Part shown: positions 26,094 to 34,078 of the stretch, piece by piece
Layout of the letters: every line of letters starts with the position of its first letter
Position numbering within the stretch: the stretch's first letter is position 1
DNA from: Salinimicrobium xinjiangense DSM 19287
Lineage (GTDB): Bacteria; Bacteroidota; Bacteroidia; Flavobacteriales; Flavobacteriaceae
NCBI RefSeq assembly: GCF_000423585.1
Contig: NZ_AUIG01000002.1
Coordinates: 186,001 to 250,000 of the forward strand
Reading direction: 5' to 3'
DNA length: 64,000 bases
Notes under the pieces: model-generated
What the model saw: only the letters and a program-made list of their open reading frames with translations
What the model was told of the DNA's origin: nothing
Databases searched by the model: none
Made by a program: the position numbers and the translations under genes

Positions 26094-26615
26094 TTGTTAA
26101 CACATATTATATATACTTCTTTTTCTTTCTTTTTTAAAAAATTAAATGTTGATGTATTATAGTCTGTTGATATGTAGCATAACTTTTTGGAGATTTTTTT
26201 GGATGATAATAGTTAATTATTCCGGCAACATTTTATGAACAGGATATCATTCTTTTAAGCTCCTGATTTCTAAAAGAATTTTCATTTTTCTTAACAACTG
26301 TTCATAACGAAATGTGAATTTCTATTTGTGATAACTTAACATAATTTTAATGTTTAGAACTCAAAAATTGGTGCTTAAAACTTCTCCGAAACTAATAGGC
26401 TTAAAATTTTATTATCTCGTAAAATCTTTGGTATTGGGATTTCCCCGCACTTTTCCAAATTTCATTGTGATAATTTTACTTTCATTTATGAACAAATCAT
26501 CAACTTTTATAAAAGCTTAATTTTAAAGCTATTGTAACATTTAATTAACAAATGAGTAAATAGTAGTTGATAAGGGGAATTTCTACCTTTGTAGGCGAAA
26601 TAAAATCTCAAAATC
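26094..26615. other. 522-bp AT-rich non-coding spacer; candidate replication origin
   Basis: No gene of 30 or more codons with a plausible start is seen. The 9-mer TTATGAACA occurs three times: 26233-26241 (+), 26299-26307 (-) and 26486-26494 (+). TTGTGATAA occurs twice (26326-26334, 26465-26473). The sequence is very AT-rich with T-runs. The 9-mer differs from the classical DnaA box TTATCCACA at two positions. Divergent genes flank the wider region (rnr to the left, rpiB to the right) and parS sites lie 15-17 kb away. The origin role is a hypothesis; the spacer could also just be a long rpiB regulatory region. Confidence 0.35.
26584..26591 (+). promoter_or_regulatory. -7 promoter element TACCTTTG for rpiB
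   Basis: An exact TAnnTTTG, 24 nt before the rpiB ATG. Confidence 0.55.
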
Positions 26616-27047
26616 ATGAAAATATCTATAGGTAATGACCATGCCGGTACCGAATATAAGTTTGCTGTTCTAGATTTATTGAAGTCCAGAAATATAGAAG
26701 TGATAAATCACGGAACAGATAGTGATGACAGCGTGGATTATCCCGATTTTGTCCATCCTGTAGCCAGGGATGTAGAAGAAAAAAAATCTGATTTTGGAAT
26801 TATTATTTGTGGAAGCGGTAATGGTGCAAATATGACTGCCAACAAACATCAGGCTGTCCGGTCTGCTCTTTGCTGGAATAAAGAAATTGCGAGCCTGGCA
26901 AGGGAACACAATGATGCTAACGTTTTAAGCATCCCTGCCCGCTATACATCAAAGGAACAGGCAATAGATATGGTGAAAACCTTCCTGGACACAGAATTCG
27001 CAGGTGGGCGTCACAATCGTAGAGTGGAAAAGATTGCCTGCAGTTAA
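26616..27047 (+). CDS. rpiB: Ribose-5-phosphate isomerase B
   Basis: A 143-residue LacA/RpiB-family protein. The N-terminus MKISIGNDHAG carries the phosphate/substrate His9, and the loop IICGSGNGANMTANK holds the catalytic Cys65. It interconverts ribulose-5-P and ribose-5-P in the pentose phosphate pathway. The GNAT gene begins 1 bp after the stop, so the two form an operon. RpiB homologues can also isomerise allose-6-P or galactose-6-P; nothing in the context suggests this. Confidence 0.93.
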   Translation: MKISIGNDHAGTEYKFAVLDLLKSRNIEVINHGTDSDDSVDYPDFVHPVARDVEEKKSDFGIIICGSGNGANMTANKHQAVRSALCWNKEIASLAREHNDANVLSIPARYTSKEQAIDMVKTFLDTEFAGGRHNRRVEKIACS

Positions 27048-27048
27048 T

Positions 27049-27489
27049 ATGGAGATCAAAGTCAAAAGATTTGAAGACCTGAAACTGCATGAGCTATATC
27101 AGGTATTACAGTTGCGCTCTGAAGTATTTGTAGTTGAACAGGATTGTGTTTACCAGGATATTGACGGTAAAGATCCTAAAGCACTTCATGTACTCGGTTT
27201 TGAAGGGGATCAATTAGTTGCCTATACCCGACTTTTTCCACCCGGTGTTTATTTTTCTGAAGCTGCCATAGGGCGGGTAGTAGTTAAAGAAGAAACCAGA
27301 AAAAAGAGCTATGGTCATGTGATTCTCAAGGCTTCAATTAAAGCAATAGAAGAGAGTTATCATACCGGGAAAATAAAGTTATCTGCCCAGACCTATCTTA
27401 CCCGGTTCTATGAAAGCCATGGATTTGTAAAGGTTGGTGAAGGCTATCTGGAGGATGGTATTCCCCACATTGCTATGGTAAGGTCTTAA
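27049..27489 (+). CDS. ElaA-like GNAT family N-acetyltransferase
   Basis: A 146-residue acyltransferase. The pattern QLRSEVFVVEQDCVYQDIDG and the acetyl-CoA region AIGRVVVKEETRKKSYGHVI place it close to ElaA. Substrate unknown. The start is the ATG at 27049, one base after the rpiB stop; the longer frame from 27004 lies inside rpiB. Its stop codon overlaps that of the convergent S41 peptidase gene through the palindrome TTAA. Confidence 0.88.
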   Translation: MEIKVKRFEDLKLHELYQVLQLRSEVFVVEQDCVYQDIDGKDPKALHVLGFEGDQLVAYTRLFPPGVYFSEAAIGRVVVKEETRKKSYGHVILKASIKAIEESYHTGKIKLSAQTYLTRFYESHGFVKVGEGYLEDGIPHIAMVRS

Positions 27490-29120
27490 CCCTTCAGAAT
27501 TTTTTTATATTCATTCTGGTTATTGAGAACCTCCTTAGCCTTTATGATCTCGGGATTGTTTTTCGTGTAATATTCATACAAGCCTTCTTTGTAGAAATAT
27601 CTCTTAATTATCTCCTCAGATAAAAGGCTTTTAATTTCCGCTTTTTTAGATACCAGTGCCTGCTGCTTCGAGGCATTTAAAGAGCCCTGAAGCCTTTTCA
27701 AATTTTCTGTAATTGTTTGTTGATAACCTTCTTTTTCTGCTGCATCCATTACATCCTCCAACTCTTTGTCGGTTTCGGTTTTAAATTCGAATCCGGTGGT
27801 TTCCAGGTATTTTAAAAATTCGGAATAATCCTGATCTGAAAATTTGAAGGCTTCAGGAGTTTTCAAGTCATGTGAATAATAATAGTTTGTAGCATAATCA
27901 AAAATGGCATTTTCCTGTAGAATGGCATTTGTGATATTACTAAATTCCGAAGTTTCCAGATTTATATCCGGGGCAATTCCGCCACCATCATAAACTTTTC
28001 TTCCGTTACGGGTTTTAAACTCGTTGTAATCTTTCGAGGTAATGCGACGGGCATTTCCTTCCTCATCTCTGCTACGATAATCGAGTGCCTGTATGCAACG
28101 GCCACTCGGGGTATAATAACGGGAAATTGTTACCTTAAGCTGTGTCCCATAAGTAAGGTCCTTAGGACGCTGTACAAGGCCTTTTCCGAAGCTACGGGCA
28201 CCAATTACAACTGCACGGTCAAGATCCTGCAGAGAGCCTGCCACGATCTCGCTGGCAGATGCACTCCTGCCGTTGATTAATACCACCAGCGGAATTTCTG
28301 TATCTACAGGTTTTCTGGTAGTTGAAAAGGTCTGGTTGTATTTTTCAACAGCCGATTTTGTACTGGTAATTAATTCACCTTCGGGAACAAATATGTTGGT
28401 GACATTTATGGCTTCAGAAAGTAATCCTCCGGGATTTCCTCTTAGGTCAAGAATTATCTTTTGAGCACCTTCACTTTTTAGTTCCTTTAAAGCTTTCACA
28501 GTCTCTGCAGATGCATTTCTATTGAATTGGGATAGCACTATATACCCTGTTTTATCATCGAGCAACCTGAAAAAAGGAACAGCTTTAATTTCTACGGCAC
28601 CACGGGTGAGTGTGGTAGTTTTTATCTCTCCGCGGCGCTTGTAGGTCAGGTCAATTGAAGAATTTGGAGCACCTTTTAAAAGCTCTCCGGCATCTTCACT
28701 AAAATCGGCTACATTGATGTTGCCAATTTTAATGATCTCATCCCCTGCCTTGAGTCCGGCCTTGTCTGCAGGATAATCTTTATAGGGCTCTAAAATGATA
28801 ATCTTATCGGGTTTTATTCCTACTGTAGCTCCAATTCCAGTATACTCTCCTGCATTGTCTATACGGGCTGCCTGCACTTCCTGCTCATTCCAGTAATGCG
28901 TATAGGGATCAAGATCTTCAAGCATGGCATTGATAGCCGTATCCATTAATTCTGCCGGATTGGTCTCGTCAACATAATTCATGTTGAGTTCCTTAAAAAG
29001 GGTGGTGAATATTTCCAGCTGCTTAGCGATCTCAAAAAAATCTGATTTAAAGCCAACACTGGTAAAGAACAGCACAGGAATGGCTGCGAGAAGCGTAATT
29101 TTAGCGATTGATTTTTTCAT
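27486..29120 (-). CDS. S41 family C-terminal processing peptidase
   Basis: A 544-residue protein with an N-terminal signal or anchor (MKKSIAKITLLAAIPVLFF), a PDZ domain at about residues 85-165, and the S41 protease core. The Ser/Lys dyad is seen in NGRSASASEIVAG (Ser) and GARSFGKGLVQ (Lys). The C-terminal 150 residues form a helical extension. It is periplasmic and trims or degrades envelope proteins. It follows rnpA with a 20-bp overlap, an arrangement I recall from other Flavobacteria. Its 3' end overlaps the GNAT gene by 4 bp with no terminator between. Confidence 0.93.
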   Translation of the reverse strand: MKKSIAKITLLAAIPVLFFTSVGFKSDFFEIAKQLEIFTTLFKELNMNYVDETNPAELMDTAINAMLEDLDPYTHYWNEQEVQAARIDNAGEYTGIGATVGIKPDKIIILEPYKDYPADKAGLKAGDEIIKIGNINVADFSEDAGELLKGAPNSSIDLTYKRRGEIKTTTLTRGAVEIKAVPFFRLLDDKTGYIVLSQFNRNASAETVKALKELKSEGAQKIILDLRGNPGGLLSEAINVTNIFVPEGELITSTKSAVEKYNQTFSTTRKPVDTEIPLVVLINGRSASASEIVAGSLQDLDRAVVIGARSFGKGLVQRPKDLTYGTQLKVTISRYYTPSGRCIQALDYRSRDEEGNARRITSKDYNEFKTRNGRKVYDGGGIAPDINLETSEFSNITNAILQENAIFDYATNYYYSHDLKTPEAFKFSDQDYSEFLKYLETTGFEFKTETDKELEDVMDAAEKEGYQQTITENLKRLQGSLNASKQQALVSKKAEIKSLLSEEIIKRYFYKEGLYEYYTKNNPEIIKAKEVLNNQNEYKKILKG

Positions 29121-29499
29121 GTTCCTTCATTTTTTCTTGCTGCACAAAATTTTTCAGCAGTTCTTCGGTAGCACTGAATATTTTAGAGTATTCGGGAACT
29201 TCCCTGCCGGTGTATACTAACATCAAAGCGTATGGAGTCGTTAGTTTACTGGAAACAAGATACTTACTTTTTCTATAAGCTTCCCGCATGAGCCTCTTTA
29301 TTTTAATCCTTTCAACAGCTTTTTTAAAATTCCTTTTAGGGACAGAGACCGCTGTTTTATTCCGTGCTTCAGCATTTATCTCCAGCGGAATATAGATCAA
29401 CCTTAAAGGATATTTCTTAAGAGAATATCCTTCTTTAAAAAGCCGGTCAATGATCACCTTACTTTTTAATTTTTCTTTTTTTCCGAAACTCTGATCCAT
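29101..29499 (-). CDS. rnpA: Ribonuclease P protein component
   Basis: A 132-residue basic protein. The RNR-type signature appears as KAVERIKIKRLMREAYR; the Asn of the common RNxIKR form is Ile here. It binds the RNase P RNA and helps in 5' maturation of tRNAs. No rpmH or yidC neighbour is seen, unlike the classical rpmH-rnpA-yidC order; instead the S41 peptidase gene overlaps its 3' end. In many bacteria rnpA is near the origin, which agrees loosely with the parS sites in this window. Confidence 0.9.
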   Translation of the reverse strand: MDQSFGKKEKLKSKVIIDRLFKEGYSLKKYPLRLIYIPLEINAEARNKTAVSVPKRNFKKAVERIKIKRLMREAYRKSKYLVSSKLTTPYALMLVYTGREVPEYSKIFSATEELLKNFVQQEKMKEHEKINR

Positions 29500-29608
29500 A
29501 AAGTAAAATTATTGATAATTACCGGGTATTGGTAATTTAATATTATCGTTGTCAGGAAAAAGAATCAGGTTCGCTGGTTTTCCAGAATCTTTGTTCGATC
29601 ACTTAAAT

Positions 29609-29637
29609 TAAAAAAGCCCCTCCGGAAGAAGGGGCTT
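29609..29637 (-). terminator. Terminator downstream of the M1 peptidase gene
   Basis: Stem AAGCCCCT / AGGGGCTT with an eight-base loop; read on the minus strand it is followed by a T-run. It separates the M1 gene from rnpA. Confidence 0.82.
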
Positions 29638-29652
29638 AAAAATGTCATTTTT
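29638..29652. repeat. Palindromic element, core AAAAATGTCATTTTT
   Basis: Second copy of the recurring core, directly beside the terminator, in the spacer between the M1 gene and rnpA. Confidence 0.6.
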
Positions 29653-29657
29653 GGAAC

Positions 29658-31493
29658 CTATTCTTGTTGCTCTGTAGGATAAACATTATTCTCCCTGTTC
29701 ACATCGGCCATCATCTGGCTTGGATCTACTTCAATAGATTGAATCTGCGATTTTGGTTTTTCAAGCCTAAAGGAATAGGTGGGATAAGCCCAGGCCCAAT
29801 CCTCTTTTACCTGATTATCATTAAAACCGGATTTCTCCCAACGCATCATTTGCAGGGGAATATATACCTCCTCTGTTGTACCATCTTTATAAGTGACTTC
29901 CAGTTCAATTGGCATTGGCATCTCCCCGATTCTTTGAAGGATAACCCTGGCTTGATTGCCCTCCTCTTCAACAGCCTGGATGCCGTAGTCTATTCTGTTG
30001 GTAGTTTGGGTCCAATCAGTAAGGTACCAGTCAAGCTCTGCTCCCGAAACTTTTTCGGCTACCCTTATGAAATCGTTAGGCGTAGGATGTTTGAATTTCC
30101 ATTCATCATAATACCTTTTTATGGTTTTCTTCAGGTTTTCTTCTCCTATAATGTATCCAAGCTGAGACAGAAATACAGCACCTTTAGAATAAGCTGAAGC
30201 CCCGTAGGCGGCGTTATAGCTATACCTGTCCGCATGGGTGGTCTGCGGTTGCTCCACACCCGAATTAGCCAGTCTTAAATAGCTTCTGTAGGATCCTGTG
30301 AAAGGATTTTCCTTACCTTCATTCATCACCTCATTCATCGCCAGGTCTGAAATATAACTGGTAAACCCTTCATCCATCCATTCATGCTTACTTTCATTGG
30401 TTGCCAATAAATGCTGAAACCATGCATGAGCCAATTCATGGGCGGTTACTCCCACCAGACTACCAAAATTCCTTTCTCCGGTAATAAGAGTCAGCATGGC
30501 ATATTCCATTCCGCCGTCACCTCCCTGAATCACGCTATACTGCGGCCATGGATAAGGCCCTATATTTTCATTAAAATATAATAGCAATTCCTCAGTTTTT
30601 GGCTGAAGGTTTTTCCAGTTTTCCTTTATCTCCGGATTATTCTTGTAAAGGAAGTGTAGCACGGTACCATCCGCTGCAGTACGTTTGTCATGAATATATT
30701 CAGGATCTGCAGCCCATGCAAAATCAATAACATCTTCGGCTACAAAATGCCAGGTGAGCTTATCACCTTTTTTGCGGTTCACCTTCACTCCTTCATCTTC
30801 ATATCCGTAACCAATTTCACTGGCATTCTGGAGTAAACCTGAGGCTCCTAAAATGTAATTTTTATCAATATTTATTTTAACATCATAATCTCCCCATACG
30901 CCATGCCATTCCCGTCCAATATAAGGATCGGCATGCCAGCCTTCGAAATCGTATTCTGCCATTTTGGGATACCACTGTACCATGGAAAGTGCTACTCCTT
31001 CACGGCTGTTCCTTCCGGCGCGGCGAATTTGCTCCGGTACCTGACCCGCAAATTTCATCGAGAAGTTAACTGTCTCTCCCGGCAATACAGGTTCATCCAG
31101 GTCTACTTCCAGCACAGTTCCCACTTCCTCAAACTGGAGAGATTTTCCATTCATTGTTAGCGAATTTACCCTAAGATAGCCCTGTTGGGCAGGGGTAAGT
31201 TTAGATATCCTGTCTCCTACTCTTGGATCTGGATCGGCAATAGTACGGGAACGAATGTCCATCTCACTTCCCGGTTGAAAAGCATTATAGAAAAGATGAA
31301 AAAACACTCTCTTCAGGGTATCGGGTGAATTATTGATATATTCCAGTTCCTGCTCACCGGTATACTGGAAATTATTCACGTTCATATCGACAGACATTTT
31401 GTAATTAGCTTCCTGTTGCCAGTATGAGGTGTTGTTTTGGGCGCTAACGCCGAGGCATGTAAGAAATGCCAATGCTATTATTCCTTTTTTCAT
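29658..31493 (-). CDS. M1 family aminopeptidase-like metallopeptidase
   Basis: A 611-residue exported protein (signal peptide MKKGIIALAFLTCLGVSAQ). Zinc motif HELAH with the downstream Glu in NESKHEWMDEGF lies around residue 350, after the exopeptidase-type GGDGGMEYAM segment. M1 enzymes remove N-terminal residues from peptides; this one likely works in the periplasm or outside the cell. It is the last gene of an operon with the antiporter, metallo-beta-lactamase-fold and S8 genes; the gap to the S8 gene is 5 bp. The pairing of endopeptidase (S8) and aminopeptidase (M1) suggests joint protein degradation. Confidence 0.93.
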   Translation of the reverse strand: MKKGIIALAFLTCLGVSAQNNTSYWQQEANYKMSVDMNVNNFQYTGEQELEYINNSPDTLKRVFFHLFYNAFQPGSEMDIRSRTIADPDPRVGDRISKLTPAQQGYLRVNSLTMNGKSLQFEEVGTVLEVDLDEPVLPGETVNFSMKFAGQVPEQIRRAGRNSREGVALSMVQWYPKMAEYDFEGWHADPYIGREWHGVWGDYDVKINIDKNYILGASGLLQNASEIGYGYEDEGVKVNRKKGDKLTWHFVAEDVIDFAWAADPEYIHDKRTAADGTVLHFLYKNNPEIKENWKNLQPKTEELLLYFNENIGPYPWPQYSVIQGGDGGMEYAMLTLITGERNFGSLVGVTAHELAHAWFQHLLATNESKHEWMDEGFTSYISDLAMNEVMNEGKENPFTGSYRSYLRLANSGVEQPQTTHADRYSYNAAYGASAYSKGAVFLSQLGYIIGEENLKKTIKRYYDEWKFKHPTPNDFIRVAEKVSGAELDWYLTDWTQTTNRIDYGIQAVEEEGNQARVILQRIGEMPMPIELEVTYKDGTTEEVYIPLQMMRWEKSGFNDNQVKEDWAWAYPTYSFRLEKPKSQIQSIEVDPSQMMADVNRENNVYPTEQQE

Positions 31494-31498
31494 ATTTT

Positions 31499-33178
31499 TT
31501 ATCTTGAAATTTTATCTGCCATTATTAAAGCGTTATACAAGTTTGCCATTTTTCCGGAAACAGATAGCTCTCTGAATTTTTTAGTGTTTGATGGGTCCCC
31601 GCCAATAATAACTGTAGCATTACTGGATAGTCCGCTTTCCATTATCACTCTTTTTACCTGATCATCGCTGAGTTTGGGAAAATAGGAACGTATCATTGCT
31701 GCAATTCCCGAAACAGCAGGTGCTGCCATCGAGGTGCCCTGCAGATATTCGTATTCATTATTTGGAGTGGTTGACCAGATCTTTGTACCTGGTGCAAAAA
31801 CATCAACATTGGTTTTTCCGTAGTTAGAGAATCCTGCAATAAGACCCGATCCATAGCGGTAATTAAGCGCTCCCACGGTTAGAAAATTATCTGCAATTTC
31901 TGTAGAGTTTACCGGATCCTGGTCATTAGGATACACTGCTTTCTGATCCAAATTGAGTCCTTCGTTTCCGGCAGCATTTACGATCAGTACATCATTATCA
32001 TCGGCATATCGAATGGCATCCCGCACCCATTCTGGATGAGTAGAGAAATATTTTCCGAAGCTGGTGTTTATAATACTTGCTCCGTTATCTACCGCATAGC
32101 GAATAGCAAGGGCAATGTCCTTATCATATTCATCTCCATCGGGGACTGCTCTCAACACCATGATCTCCACGTTATTTGCAACTCCGTTGATCCCAATATT
32201 ATTATTTCTTTCGGCCGCAATAATACCTGCGACATGAGTTCCGTGTTTAAGATCCTCCTTGTCCGCGGTGGGTCCCATAACGTTGTTATTTCCATAATTG
32301 GTATCTGTAATATCATCCACATCATCACCTACTACTGCCCTGCCGTCTAAATCGAGGTTAAAATGAGAGGATAGTCTGCCGTCAAAATATTCTATGGCTT
32401 CTTCTAACTGGGTGATAGCTTCGGGAATGGTTCCTTCCACGTTGCTCATTACCTGGGTTAGAAAGCCTTTATATTGTTGCATTTCTTCTGAAGTTGCTGG
32501 CATTTTTTGAAGTTCTGCCAGGCTGTAATCTTCTTTACCCAATTGTGAAGAAACGGCTTCATGTGAAACTTTTAACTGTTGTACAATTCCCTCGTATTGA
32601 TTTTTCATCCCGAGGGTTTCATTGTACTCTTTGTCGTATTCGGCTTTCGCTTTTTGATACAGCTCGAACTCCTCACGATCTTCAGGTTTTACGGCGCCTG
32701 CCGGAACTCCGTTAAACTTCGGTCTGAGTTTTTTAAGCATCCTTGTGAATTCCAGGTTTTCTTTCACTGCGTCACCCAGGAAATTCCAACCGTGAATATC
32801 GTCTACATATCCATTTTTGTCATCGTCTTTTCCATTATTTGGAATTTCTTTTGTATTGGTCCAGATTACTCCGTCAAGGTCTTCGTGTGCGATATCCACA
32901 CCGCTGTCAATAACAGCTACAATAACCTTTTTACCTTTATTATTCTTGATGATCTCATTATAAGCTTTCTGTACACTCATTCCTGGAATGGTGTCGGTAA
33001 CAAGGTCGGCTCCTCCCCAGCCCTGTAGTTGTACTTCGGTGAGATCTCTTACCTTAAGGGGGATCTCATCAATATTTTCAATGGGCGTAGAGACTATAGC
33101 AGGGGCTGAACTGCCGCAACCTGTCATAGCAGCGGCCAAACCGGCCACCAGCAGAGGTCTGTAAATAGGGATTTTCAT
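31499..33178 (-). CDS. S8 (subtilisin-like) serine peptidase, lipoprotein
   Basis: A 559-residue protein with lipobox MTGCGSS near residue 21. The catalytic triad is Asp91 (AVIDSGVD), His near 313 (HGTHVAG) and Ser near 483 (GTSMAAP). About 220 residues lie between Asp and His, far more than in a plain subtilisin; the insert includes a predicted helical/coiled segment (about 125-270). Such inserts are seen in a Bacteroidota subgroup. It is anchored on the membrane or cell surface. The gap to the M1 gene downstream is 5 bp and to the metallo-beta-lactamase-fold gene upstream 6 bp. Confidence 0.92.
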   Translation of the reverse strand: MKIPIYRPLLVAGLAAAMTGCGSSAPAIVSTPIENIDEIPLKVRDLTEVQLQGWGGADLVTDTIPGMSVQKAYNEIIKNNKGKKVIVAVIDSGVDIAHEDLDGVIWTNTKEIPNNGKDDDKNGYVDDIHGWNFLGDAVKENLEFTRMLKKLRPKFNGVPAGAVKPEDREEFELYQKAKAEYDKEYNETLGMKNQYEGIVQQLKVSHEAVSSQLGKEDYSLAELQKMPATSEEMQQYKGFLTQVMSNVEGTIPEAITQLEEAIEYFDGRLSSHFNLDLDGRAVVGDDVDDITDTNYGNNNVMGPTADKEDLKHGTHVAGIIAAERNNNIGINGVANNVEIMVLRAVPDGDEYDKDIALAIRYAVDNGASIINTSFGKYFSTHPEWVRDAIRYADDNDVLIVNAAGNEGLNLDQKAVYPNDQDPVNSTEIADNFLTVGALNYRYGSGLIAGFSNYGKTNVDVFAPGTKIWSTTPNNEYEYLQGTSMAAPAVSGIAAMIRSYFPKLSDDQVKRVIMESGLSSNATVIIGGDPSNTKKFRELSVSGKMANLYNALIMADKISR

Positions 33179-33184
33179 ATTTTT

Positions 33185-34045
33185 CTAATTAAAAAGTTCA
33201 TCAAATTCAAACACTTCATTTAATCGTACTCCTTTCTCTGTTTCCTTTACACTTATCACCTTATTATGGGCATCATGTTCTAAAAACAAATAGAAATTTT
33301 CTTTTGCAGCTTTTTCGAGGAAAATCTTTTTCTCGTCTAAGGTAAGTAATGGGCGGGTATCATACCCCATAACAAACGGCAAAGGTAGATGTCCCGCAGT
33401 AGGCAAAAGATCGGCTGCAAAAACAAGAGTTTTTTCCTTGTATTTTATGTGTGGGATCATCTGTTTATCTGTATGACCATCCACAAAAAGAATTCCAAAA
33501 TCAAGCTCGGAGGTTTCCTGCCAGACAGCACCGGTTCTTTCAATGAATTTCAATTGTCCGCTTTCCTGCATAGGGAGGATGTTCTCCTTAAGAAAAGATG
33601 CTTTTTCCCGGGCATTTGGATTTGTTGCCCATTCCCAGTGATCTTTGTTGCTCCAGAAGCTTGCATTTTTAAATGCCGGTTCATAACCTGTTCTGTCCTT
33701 GTTCCACTGAATGCTGCCACCGCAATGGTCAAAGTGCAGGTGTGTCATAAAAACATCGGTAATATCATCTCTGGTAAAACCATGTTTCTTCAGGGAGTTA
33801 TCAATATTATCATCTCCCCAGAGATAATAATATCCAAAGAATTTATCACTTTGTTTATTTCCCATTCCTGTATCAATAAGAATAAGCCGGTCCCCGTCTT
33901 CTATTAACAGGCAGGTTGCGGCCATGTCTATCATGTTATTCGAATCTGCGGGATTTGTCTTATTCCAGATGGATTTTGGAACTACACCAAACATGGCGCC
34001 TCCATCCAGTTTAAAATTCCCGGATTCAATTGGATATAATTTCAT
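33185..34045 (-). CDS. Metallo-beta-lactamase-fold hydrolase
   Basis: A 286-residue protein. The metal motif HLHFDHCGG and a later DGHTDKQMIPH plus EHDAHN supply the usual His/Asp ligands. It resembles quorum-quenching-lactonase or other MBL hydrolases of the cytosol; no signal peptide is visible. The substrate is unknown. It sits between an antiporter gene (33 bp upstream) and the S8 peptidase gene (6 bp downstream), all on the minus strand. Confidence 0.9.
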   Translation of the reverse strand: MKLYPIESGNFKLDGGAMFGVVPKSIWNKTNPADSNNMIDMAATCLLIEDGDRLILIDTGMGNKQSDKFFGYYYLWGDDNIDNSLKKHGFTRDDITDVFMTHLHFDHCGGSIQWNKDRTGYEPAFKNASFWSNKDHWEWATNPNAREKASFLKENILPMQESGQLKFIERTGAVWQETSELDFGILFVDGHTDKQMIPHIKYKEKTLVFAADLLPTAGHLPLPFVMGYDTRPLLTLDEKKIFLEKAAKENFYLFLEHDAHNKVISVKETEKGVRLNEVFEFDELFN

Positions 34046-34078
34046 AAAGTTTTAATGCTTAAAGAGGTTCCAGAATTT

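Noticed and set aside
26676-26909. Minus-strand frame opposite rpiB
   Set aside because: Antisense shadow of a clear RpiB gene.
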